A DNA stretch of 64,000 bases, taken from NCBI RefSeq assembly GCF_024206495.1, contig NZ_JAMBPQ010000010.1:1-64000 (forward strand), written 5' to 3'. Source of the stretch: Paraburkholderia sp. CNPSo 3272. Its GTDB lineage: Bacteria > Pseudomonadota > Gammaproteobacteria > Burkholderiales > Burkholderiaceae. The position numbers and the translations under genes are program-made. Numbering within the stretch: the first letter of the stretch is position 1; each line of letters opens with the position of its first letter. The notes under the pieces are model-generated. The model worked only from the letters and a program-made list of their open reading frames with translations, searched no databases and was not told the DNA's origin. Below, in pieces: positions 58,447 to 64,000 of the stretch.

Positions 58447-59226
58447 TCAGGCTGCGGCGCTGAGCGGCGCTTGCGCGCGCGGCGCGCTGAGTTCGAGTAC
58501 GCGGGTGGCGACGCGCTCGCGCGTGTCCTCGTCGTGGAATACGCCGACGATCGCTGCGCCGCGCTCGCGCGCCTCGCCAATCAGGCTCGCGACGACTTCG
58601 CGATTTTCTGCGTCGAGCGAGGCCGTGGGTTCGTCCAGCAAGAGCACGCGATGCTGTGCGATCAGGCCCCGCGCGATGTTCACGCGCTGCTGCTCGCCGC
58701 CCGAAAACGTGGCGGGCGCGAGCGGCCAGAGGCGCTGCGGCACGTTCAGGCGTGCCAGCAGCGTTTGTGCGCGCTCGCGTGCTTCGTTTTCTTCCACGCC
58801 GCGCGAAACGAGCGGCGCGGCCACGATGTCGAGCGCGCTCACGCGCGGAATCACGCGCAGAAACTGGCTCACGTAGCCCACCACGTTGCGGCGCAGGCGC
58901 AGGATGTCGTGGGGCGCCGCGCCCGTGATCTCCAGATGCTCGAGCGGCGCGCCCTCGTCGCGGATCGCAATCGAGCCGCCGCTGGCGAGATAGTTGCCAT
59001 ACAGGCAGCGCAGGAAGGTGCTCTTGCCCGCGCCTGAGGGCCCGACCAGCACGATGCATTCGCCGCGCTCCACGTCGAGCGAAACGCCCGCGAGCGCTTC
59101 GATGCCGATGCCGCCCTGGCCGTGCAGCGTGAAGGTCTTGCGCACGTCTTCGGCGCGCAGCATGAGCGCCGGTCTTTCGAGGAACGCGCGCGTGCCCGGT
59201 GATGAGTTCAGAGTCATGTCGTTCAT
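58447..59226 (-). CDS. phnL: C-P lyase system ABC-type ATPase PhnL
   Basis: A 259-aa ABC-type ATPase. Walker A is VGPSGAGKSTFLRC (about residues 61-74), the signature TFSGGEQQRVNIARG (about 173-187), Walker B VLLLDEPTASLD (about 194-205) and the switch His in VFHDEDTR (about 230-237). PhnL-specific blocks include GYVSQFLRVIPRVSALDIVAAPL. PhnK and PhnL are soluble ATPases that load onto the PhnGHIJ core rather than transporters. It starts one nucleotide after the phnK stop, so the two are co-translated. Confidence 0.95.
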   Translation of the reverse strand: MNDMTLNSSPGTRAFLERPALMLRAEDVRKTFTLHGQGGIGIEALAGVSLDVERGECIVLVGPSGAGKSTFLRCLYGNYLASGGSIAIRDEGAPLEHLEITGAAPHDILRLRRNVVGYVSQFLRVIPRVSALDIVAAPLVSRGVEENEARERAQTLLARLNVPQRLWPLAPATFSGGEQQRVNIARGLIAQHRVLLLDEPTASLDAENREVVASLIGEARERGAAIVGVFHDEDTRERVATRVLELSAPRAQAPLSAAA

Positions 59227-59227
59227 C

Positions 59228-59998
59228 CTAGACCGGCAGCACGGATGCCACCAGCGTCTGCGTATAGGGATGTTGCGGGTCGTCCAGCACCTGGTCGGTC
59301 AGGCCCGATTCGACCACCGTGCCGCCTTGCATCACCATCAAGCGGTGCGCGAGCAGCCGCGCCACGCCGATGTCGTGCGTGACGATCAGCACCGAAAGAT
59401 GCAGATTGGTCGTGAGCGTGCGCAGCAGGTCGAGCAGGCGCGCCTGCACGGACACGTCGAGACCCGCCGTGGGCTCGTCCATGAACACGAGGCGCGGGCC
59501 CGTGACGAGATTGCGCGCGATTTGCAGGCGCTGCTGCATGCCGCCCGAAAACGCCGAGGGCAATTCGTCGATGCGCTGCGCGTCCAGCTCCACGCGCTGC
59601 ATCCACTGCTGCGCCGTGTTGCGGATTTGCCCGTAGTGACGTGCGCCGACGGCCATCAGCGGCTCGCCGATATTGGCGCCGGCCGAGACGCCCGCACGCA
59701 GCCCGTCGCGCGGATTCTGCTGCACGAAGCCCCATTCGGTGCGCGCGAGCAGGCGCCGGCGCGGCTCGGAAAGCGTGCGCAGGTCGAGCGTTTCGCCGTT
59801 CGCGCTCGTGTACTGCAGTTCGCCTGAATCGCTTTCGGTGCGCAGCGCGAGCGTGTTGAGCAGCGTGGTCTTGCCCGAGCCCGATTCGCCGACGATGCAC
59901 AGCACCTCGCCGGGATACAGGTCGAAGCTCACGTCGCGGCAGCCGTTGCGGCCGCCGTACTGCTTCGTGAGCGATCTTGCGCTTAGCAGCGGCGTCAT
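59228..59998 (-). CDS. phnK: C-P lyase system ABC-type ATPase PhnK
   Basis: A 256-aa ABC-type ATPase. It begins PLLSARSLTKQYGGRNGCRDVSFDLYPGEVL; Walker A is IVGESGSGKTTLLNTLALR (about residues 35-53), and WGFVQQNPRDGLR (about 93-105) is the PhnK-type Q-loop region. The signature is AFSGGMQQRLQIARN (about 148-162), and Walker B VFMDEPTAGLDVS (about 170-182). PhnK docks on PhnJ in the C-P lyase core complex. Its start overlaps the phnJ stop by 4 nt (ATGA), showing translational coupling. Confidence 0.95.
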   Translation of the reverse strand: MTPLLSARSLTKQYGGRNGCRDVSFDLYPGEVLCIVGESGSGKTTLLNTLALRTESDSGELQYTSANGETLDLRTLSEPRRRLLARTEWGFVQQNPRDGLRAGVSAGANIGEPLMAVGARHYGQIRNTAQQWMQRVELDAQRIDELPSAFSGGMQQRLQIARNLVTGPRLVFMDEPTAGLDVSVQARLLDLLRTLTTNLHLSVLIVTHDIGVARLLAHRLMVMQGGTVVESGLTDQVLDDPQHPYTQTLVASVLPV

Positions 59999-60924
59999 GC
60001 TTTCTCTCCTGCTTCATTCGTTGCGTGCGCATCGATCTGCTCACGGCGGTCGTGGCAGTAGTCGCTGTCCGAGCAGACGAACATGCGTTTGCCCGAGTCG
60101 TCGACGATCATCTCGTCGAGGAAGCTCTCGCGCGAGCCGCACAGGGCGCACGCATGCTCCCAGCGCTGCACTTCGAACGGATGGTCGTCGAAGTCGAGGC
60201 TCTTCACCGGCGTGTACGGCGGAATCGCGTAGATGCGGCGCTCGCGGCCCGCGCCGAACAACTGAAGCGCGGCGTTCATGTGCAGCTTGGGGTTGTCGAA
60301 CTTCGGAATCGGCGAGGGCGACGTGAGATAACGGCCGTTCACGGTCACCGGGTAGTCGTACGTCGTGGCGATGCTGCCGTGCTGCACGATGTCCTCATAA
60401 AGCTTCACGCTGATGAGGCCGTAGTCGGCCAGCGCATGCAGCTTCTTGCATTCGGCCACACGCGGCTCGAGCCGGAACAGCGGCTCGGGCATCGGCACCT
60501 GGTACACGAGGATCTGCTTGTCCGTGAGCGGCGTTTCGGGAATGCGGTGCCGCGTCTGGACGATCGACGCCTCGCTCGTGCGGCGCGTGGTGGCCACACC
60601 CGTGGTGCGCGCGAAAAAGCGGCGGATGTTCACGGCGTTCGTGGTGTCGTCCGAGCCCTGGTCGATCACCTTGAGCGTGTCCTTCGCGCCGATGATCGCC
60701 GCCGTCACCTGGATGCCGCCCGTGCCCCAGCCATACGGCAGCGGCATTTCGCGCGAGGCGAACGGCACCTGGTAGCCCGGCACGGCCACGGCCTTGAGGA
60801 GAGCGCGGCGCAGCATGCGTTTGGTCTGCTCGTCGAGGTACGCGAAGTTGTAGCCCGAGACGGCCTGAGTTTCGTGTGACGCGACTTCGGCTGCGGTGGA
60901 TTGCAAGGTATCGGGCGCGTTCAT
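59995..60924 (-). CDS. phnJ: Alpha-D-ribose 1-methylphosphonate 5-phosphate C-P lyase PhnJ
   Basis: A 309-aa radical-SAM C-P lyase. The Fe-S/SAM cluster ligands are visible in ACALCGSRESFLDEMIVDDSGKRMFVCSDSDYC (about residues 260-292), giving the CX2CX21C spacing with the further catalytic Cys. Family blocks are SGYNFAYLDEQTKRMLRRALLKAVAVPGYQVPFASREMPLPYGWGTGGIQVTAAIIG (about 23-79) and IRRFFARTTGV. It splits the carbon-phosphorus bond, releasing methane from the methylphosphonate intermediate. ATG at 60924 follows GGAGGCCGC. A much longer upstream frame overlapping phnI is rejected. It overlaps phnI by 4 nt. Confidence 0.97.
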   Translation of the reverse strand: MNAPDTLQSTAAEVASHETQAVSGYNFAYLDEQTKRMLRRALLKAVAVPGYQVPFASREMPLPYGWGTGGIQVTAAIIGAKDTLKVIDQGSDDTTNAVNIRRFFARTTGVATTRRTSEASIVQTRHRIPETPLTDKQILVYQVPMPEPLFRLEPRVAECKKLHALADYGLISVKLYEDIVQHGSIATTYDYPVTVNGRYLTSPSPIPKFDNPKLHMNAALQLFGAGRERRIYAIPPYTPVKSLDFDDHPFEVQRWEHACALCGSRESFLDEMIVDDSGKRMFVCSDSDYCHDRREQIDAHATNEAGEKA

Positions 60925-62051
60925 GCGGCCTCCTTGTTTTGCACATCGGCATCGGCATCGGCCCCGGTGCCGTTTTCGTGCTGCGCGCGCAGCTTGCGCA
61001 CGAGTTCCAGCTCGGCCTGGAAGTCCACGTAGTGCGGCAGCTTCAGGTGTTGAACGAAGCCTGAGGCTTCCACGTTGTCGCTGTGCGAGAGCATGAATTC
61101 GATGTCCTGAGTCGGCGAGGCGATCGTCTCGCCCAGCTCCTCGGCTCGCAGCGCGCGATCCACCAGCGCCATCGCCATGGCCTTGCGCTCCGCGTGGCCG
61201 AACGCGAGACCGTAGCCTTGCGTGAATTGCGGCGGCACGTCTTTCGCGCCCGCGAACTGGTTGATCATCTGGCACTCGGTCAAGTCGATCTCGCCGATTT
61301 CGACGGCTTCGTCGAGTTCGTCCAGCATCATTTCTACGCACACCGAACCAAATCGGATCTCGCCCGCGAACGGGTGCGAATGCGCGTAGCCGCGCTGCGT
61401 GGCATAGCCCATCGCGAGCAGGAAGCCTTCGTCGCCGCGTGCGAGATTTTGCAGGCGCACCGTGCGGTCGGCAGGGAACGCGAGCGGCTCGCGCGAGAGG
61501 TCGCCGGGCTCGCGCGCCTGCGGGGAGCGCGTTTCCTGCTCGATCAGCCCTTCCTTGTCGAGCAGGGAGACCACGCGCGGCATCGCTTCTTCGGGCGGGG
61601 TTGCTCGCAGCGCCGGGGGCTCGGCGCTCGCGGCATCGTCGCCTTCGGCCAGCAGCGCGAAGTCGAGCAGGCGCTGCGTGTAATCGTAGGTCGCGCCGAG
61701 CACCTGGCCGCCGGGCACGTCCTTGAAGGTCGCGGAAATGCGGCGCTCCACCACCATGTTTTCCGTTTCGACCGGCTGTGTGTAGCCAAAACGCGGCAGC
61801 GTGGTGCGATAGGCGCGCAGCAAAAAGATCGCTTCGACGAGATCGCCCGCGGCCTGCTTGATGGCGAGCGCGGCAAGTTCTTCGTCGTAGACCGAACCTT
61901 CGGCCATCACACGCGCCACGGCCAGACGCATCTGTTCGCGGATCTGCGCGACGCTCAGCTCGGGCACGCGCGTATCGCCGCGGCGGGCCTCGTCGAGCAG
62001 ACGCCACGACGCTTCGATCGCGCGCTCTCCTCCTTTGACGGCGACGTACAT
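60921..62051 (-). CDS. phnI: C-P lyase core subunit PhnI
   Basis: A 376-aa protein starting MYVAVKGGERAIEASWRLLDEARRGD, the conserved PhnI N-terminus. It continues with LPRFGYTQPVETENMVVERRISATFKDVPGGQVLGATYDYTQRLLDF (about residues 86-132), RGDEGFLLAMGYATQRGYAHSHPFAGEIR (about 204-232) and FGHAERKAMAMALVDRAL near the C-terminus. With PhnG, PhnH and PhnL it joins the phosphonate to the C1 of ribose from ATP or GTP. It follows phnH with a one-base overlap (TGATG) and overlaps phnJ by 4 nt, a tightly coupled operon. Confidence 0.95.
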   Translation of the reverse strand: MYVAVKGGERAIEASWRLLDEARRGDTRVPELSVAQIREQMRLAVARVMAEGSVYDEELAALAIKQAAGDLVEAIFLLRAYRTTLPRFGYTQPVETENMVVERRISATFKDVPGGQVLGATYDYTQRLLDFALLAEGDDAASAEPPALRATPPEEAMPRVVSLLDKEGLIEQETRSPQAREPGDLSREPLAFPADRTVRLQNLARGDEGFLLAMGYATQRGYAHSHPFAGEIRFGSVCVEMMLDELDEAVEIGEIDLTECQMINQFAGAKDVPPQFTQGYGLAFGHAERKAMAMALVDRALRAEELGETIASPTQDIEFMLSHSDNVEASGFVQHLKLPHYVDFQAELELVRKLRAQHENGTGADADADVQNKEAA

Positions 62052-62692
62052 CAGTGCATCTCCACGAGAGTGGTGCGCGGCAGGCCCATCAGGCGGTCGC
62101 CGCACACGAGATAGAAGTCGATGCCGCACGGGAAGTGCGGCGCGAGGGCGGCGCGTTCGCGCCAGAAGCGCTCGGGCAGACCGACGGGTGCAATGCTACA
62201 GGTCGTTTCGATGCCGGGGCCGCGCAGCGTGAGCGCCGCGCCGCCAGTGAGCGAATCGACACGCACGAACACCGTGGCGGATTGCTCCGGCGACTCCGGC
62301 GTGCCGCTCGCGAAGTCTTCGAGCGGCGGCAGCGCCGCGGCGTTGTGCACATAGGCGAACGCGGCTTCGCGCGCCTGCTGTGCAAGCGGCGCGCCTGCAT
62401 GAAAGCGCAGGGCGGCCGCGAGTGCGGCGTCGGGCTGGGCGAGCCACACCGGCGTGGCGTAGTCTGCGAGTGCGAGCAGCGAGGCGAAGGCAGCGAGGCC
62501 GGCGCGCGCGGGGGACGCATCCGCCGCCGTGGCCGCCGGCAGCGGCGTTTCGATCACGCCGATCGTGCCGGGTCGCGCGAGCGCGTCGAGCAGCGTGCGG
62601 AACACGGTCTGCGTGTCGTGAACCGGATCGCCGAAGCCGGGCGCGAGTGCGGCGAGCAAATCGGGCGTCATGGCATTGCGTGGGTCGCTCAT
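62051..62692 (-). CDS. phnH: C-P lyase core subunit PhnH
   Basis: A 213-aa protein. PhnH features: LAPGFGDPVHDTQTVFRTLLDALARPGTI (about residues 16-44), the PhnH signature PV-D-Q--FR--L-A-A-PG; SLLALADYATPVWL (about 71-84) and SLTGGAALTLRGPGIE (about 146-161); GIDFYLVCGDRLMGLPRTTLVEM at the end. It forms part of the (PhnGHIJ)2 core complex. The start overlaps the phnG stop by 4 nt, and its stop overlaps the phnI start by 1 nt. Confidence 0.95.
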   Translation of the reverse strand: MSDPRNAMTPDLLAALAPGFGDPVHDTQTVFRTLLDALARPGTIGVIETPLPAATAADASPARAGLAAFASLLALADYATPVWLAQPDAALAAALRFHAGAPLAQQAREAAFAYVHNAAALPPLEDFASGTPESPEQSATVFVRVDSLTGGAALTLRGPGIETTCSIAPVGLPERFWRERAALAPHFPCGIDFYLVCGDRLMGLPRTTLVEMH

Positions 62693-63198
62693 GCGTCACC
62701 TCGAACCATCGTGAAGAACTCGACCCGCGTGCTGGCGGCGTCGGCGCGGCGCGCGTCGCGTTGTGCGGCGAGACGCGCGGCGAGCGGCTCGATCAACCGG
62801 GCGTGCAACTGGTCGTGGCGCGCGGGGAGTTGCAGCAGCGCGTCGGCGAGCGCGGCCAGTTCGGCGCGGCGCTTGTCGCGGCCCAGATGGCATGCCACGC
62901 CGACCGGGCCGGGCTGGCCGGCATCGCCGCCTACGGTGACCGAGGGGCGCAGGCGCAGCGTGGCGCGCGTGACGGTGGCTTCGCCGAGGTTGAAGGCGTC
63001 GCCGGTGCCGCCAATGCGCCCGCGTACCATGGCCAGTCCGGTTTGTGGCGGACGCAGCCAGTCGAAAGCGGGCTCAGGCGCACCGGCGAGCGCGACGCTC
63101 AGCGCCGCTTCGAGCTCAGCGCGCGGGGTGTGCGCGAGAACGGCCATCCATGCGCGCCGGATCGCCGGTGCGGAGGATGGGGTGGAGGAAGCGTTCAT
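62689..63198 (-). CDS. phnG: C-P lyase core subunit PhnG
   Basis: A 169-aa protein starting at the ATG at 63198. PhnG-like segments are RRAWMAVLAHTPRAELEAAL (about residues 14-33), WLRPPQTGLAMVRGRIGGTGDAFNLGEATVTRATLRL (about 46-82, the conserved RP-TGL-M-RGR-GG-G--FN-GE---TR block) and a C-terminal STRVEFFTMVRGD. It is a small subunit of the C-P lyase core and the first gene of the minus-strand operon. Upstream in-frame codons to 63291 cross the phnF operator region and are not used. Confidence 0.94.
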   Translation of the reverse strand: MNASSTPSSAPAIRRAWMAVLAHTPRAELEAALSVALAGAPEPAFDWLRPPQTGLAMVRGRIGGTGDAFNLGEATVTRATLRLRPSVTVGGDAGQPGPVGVACHLGRDKRRAELAALADALLQLPARHDQLHARLIEPLAARLAAQRDARRADAASTRVEFFTMVRGDA

Positions 63199-63291
63199 CG
63201 GAGTTCCTGTGTCGTGAACGGGGGAGAACGGACATGGCGACTGCGCCTTTCGAACTGCCTTGTCTGGGCCTCGATTGAACCATCTATTCAT

Positions 63292-63311
63292 CTAAACGTC
63301 TAGACGTTTAG
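63292..63311. promoter_or_regulatory. Perfect 20-bp palindrome between phnG and phnF (PhnF operator candidate)
   Basis: CTAAACGTCTAGACGTTTAG reads the same on both strands. It sits in the 220-bp divergent gap between phnG and phnF, 94 nt from phnG and 108 nt from phnF, where PhnF, a GntR/HutC repressor binding as a dimer, would control both directions. A TACAAT box at 63374-63379 may be the phnF -10 element. Confidence 0.75.
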
Positions 63312-63418
63312 TGGTACAGTCGTCCAGAGCGGACGCAATGAAGGTTTTCATATTTCCATCACGCCCTGCGCACTACAATGCACAAAACGCTATTGGAACC
63401 GAGAGGAATGACAGCACC

Positions 63419-64000
63419 ATGACATCGAACGACGAGGCGCCGTCCAGCCTGCTTGAGCGCGGCGCGGGTGTGGCGGTGTGGCGGCAGATCGAGCAGATCC
63501 TCGCAGCTGAGATCGCCGCGAAGGGCTTCGGCGAAGACGGCCGGCTGCCTAGCGAGGGCGAGCTTGCGCGCCGCTTCGACGTGAACCGCCACACGGTGCG
63601 GCGCGCGATGCTGGGCCTCGCGGCGTTGGGGCTCGTGAGCGTGGAGCAGGGGCGCGGCACGTTCGTGCAGCCCGGCGCGATCGACTACACCATCGGCAAG
63701 CGCACGCGCTTTACCGAGAACCTGAAGCGCCATCAGCATTCGGCGGCGGGCAAGCTGCTCGCGTCGTCGCGTGGCAAGGCCGACCCCACGGTCGCCAAGG
63801 CGCTCGGCCTGCGCGCGGGCGCGCTCGTCTACCGGCTCGAAACGCTGCACGAGTCGGACGGCGTGCCGCTCACTTACGCGCGCAGCTGGTATCCCGCCGC
63901 ACGCTTCGCCGATCTGCCCGTGGTCATGGAGCGCGTGGACAGCACCTCGAAGGCCCTCGCCGAATTCGGCGTGACCGACTATCTGCGCAAGTGGAGCCGT
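63419..64000 (+). CDS. phnF: GntR/HutC-family regulator PhnF (5' part)
   Basis: The first 194 codons of a regulator that continues past the window edge. The N-terminal winged helix-turn-helix (about residues 15-85) has VWRQIEQILAAEI, GRLPSEGELARRFDVNRHTVRRAML and LVSVEQGRGTFVQ. The UTRA-type ligand domain (HutC group) begins with YTIGKRTRFTENLKRHQHSAAGKLLAS, typical of PhnF. ATG at 63419 follows GAGAGG with long spacing; an out-of-frame ATG at 63408 stops after four codons. It is divergent from the C-P lyase operon and probably represses it until a phosphonate-related ligand binds. PhoB control cannot be seen clearly. Confidence 0.9.
   Translation, partial: MTSNDEAPSSLLERGAGVAVWRQIEQILAAEIAAKGFGEDGRLPSEGELARRFDVNRHTVRRAMLGLAALGLVSVEQGRGTFVQPGAIDYTIGKRTRFTENLKRHQHSAAGKLLASSRGKADPTVAKALGLRAGALVYRLETLHESDGVPLTYARSWYPAARFADLPVVMERVDSTSKALAEFGVTDYLRKWSR

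Noticed and set aside
60925..62007. Long N-terminal extension of the phnJ frame
   Set aside because: It lies fully inside phnI in another frame and reads as Arg/Ala noise. The ATG at 60924 after GGAGG gives the exact PhnJ start.

Overview
The window is about 64 kb of GC-rich (roughly 65%) bacterial DNA. It has dense genes, heavy third-position GC and long spurious antisense frames. AhpC/AhpF, the two classical porins, DUF4148, DUF2968, DUF2242, DUF2917, AcvB-MprF and the PhnF-PhnGHIJKLM set together point to Burkholderiaceae, most likely Paraburkholderia, Caballeronia or a close relative. This placement rests on gene content recognised by eye, not on a database search. No rRNA, tRNA, insertion sequence, prophage or CRISPR array was found. 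The content is mostly accessory metabolism, transport and regulation.

Layout. 1-1.9 kb: the end of a FliG-C-like gene followed by MotC/MotD-type stator genes. 2-3.5 kb: an Lrp/AsnC regulator divergent from a LysE-type exporter, with a terminator hairpin in the leader. 3.5-8.5 kb: a DUF2242 lipoprotein, then an APC permease and a nitrilase-family amidohydrolase divergent from a LuxR-type regulator. 8.5-12.5 kb: an extended rubredoxin, a 42-aa membrane protein, a FUSC-like protein, DoxX, and a pirin divergent from a LysR. 12.8-15.6 kb: ahpC-ahpF peroxide defence and a small cupin protein. 15.8-19.8 kb: the acvB-mprF operon (lysyl-phosphatidylglycerol metabolism). 20.4-22.1 kb: a porin and a DUF2917 protein.

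22.6-32.2 kb is the most interesting block. It holds a 78-aa membrane protein overlapping a GntR/FCD regulator, a YfdW-like formyl-CoA:oxalate CoA-transferase (frc), a fumarylacetoacetate-hydrolase-family enzyme, an unrecognised polytopic membrane protein, a CbbR-like LysR, an OxlT-like antiporter, a second LysR with a C-terminal extension, and a ketopantoate-reductase-family enzyme. The same 16-bp sequence, containing the perfect palindrome TGATATATCA, lies upstream of both the GntR unit and frc, so it is a strong candidate GntR operator. No oxalyl-CoA decarboxylase gene is present, so the fate of the CoA ester is unexplained.

32.4-41.4 kb: a LysE exporter, GltS, a DUF2252 protein, an SDR, a small Cys-rich protein, a sirtuin, an FMN flavoprotein, a DUF938 methyltransferase, gnd and a secreted DUF4148 protein. 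After DUF4148 comes a 300-bp field of degenerate GCAGT/GTAGT repeats ending in a strong terminator. 41.9-45.1 kb: an L-arabonate-dehydratase-type IlvD/Edd enzyme followed by only the first ~50 codons of a DapA-family aldolase (a gene remnant), then DUF2968 and a small hypothetical protein. 45.4-54.2 kb: an NlpD-like lipoprotein with a degenerate LytM domain, threonine aldolase, a DHA2-type MFS pump, glycogen phosphorylase, a DUF6232-like protein, YjdM and a second porin. 54.7-56.8 kb: an aspartoacylase-family enzyme and a periplasmic amino-acid-binding protein. 57.3-64 kb: the C-P lyase operon phnGHIJKLM on the minus strand, tightly overlapping, divergent from phnF (cut by the window edge). 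A perfect 20-bp palindrome lies between phnG and phnF.
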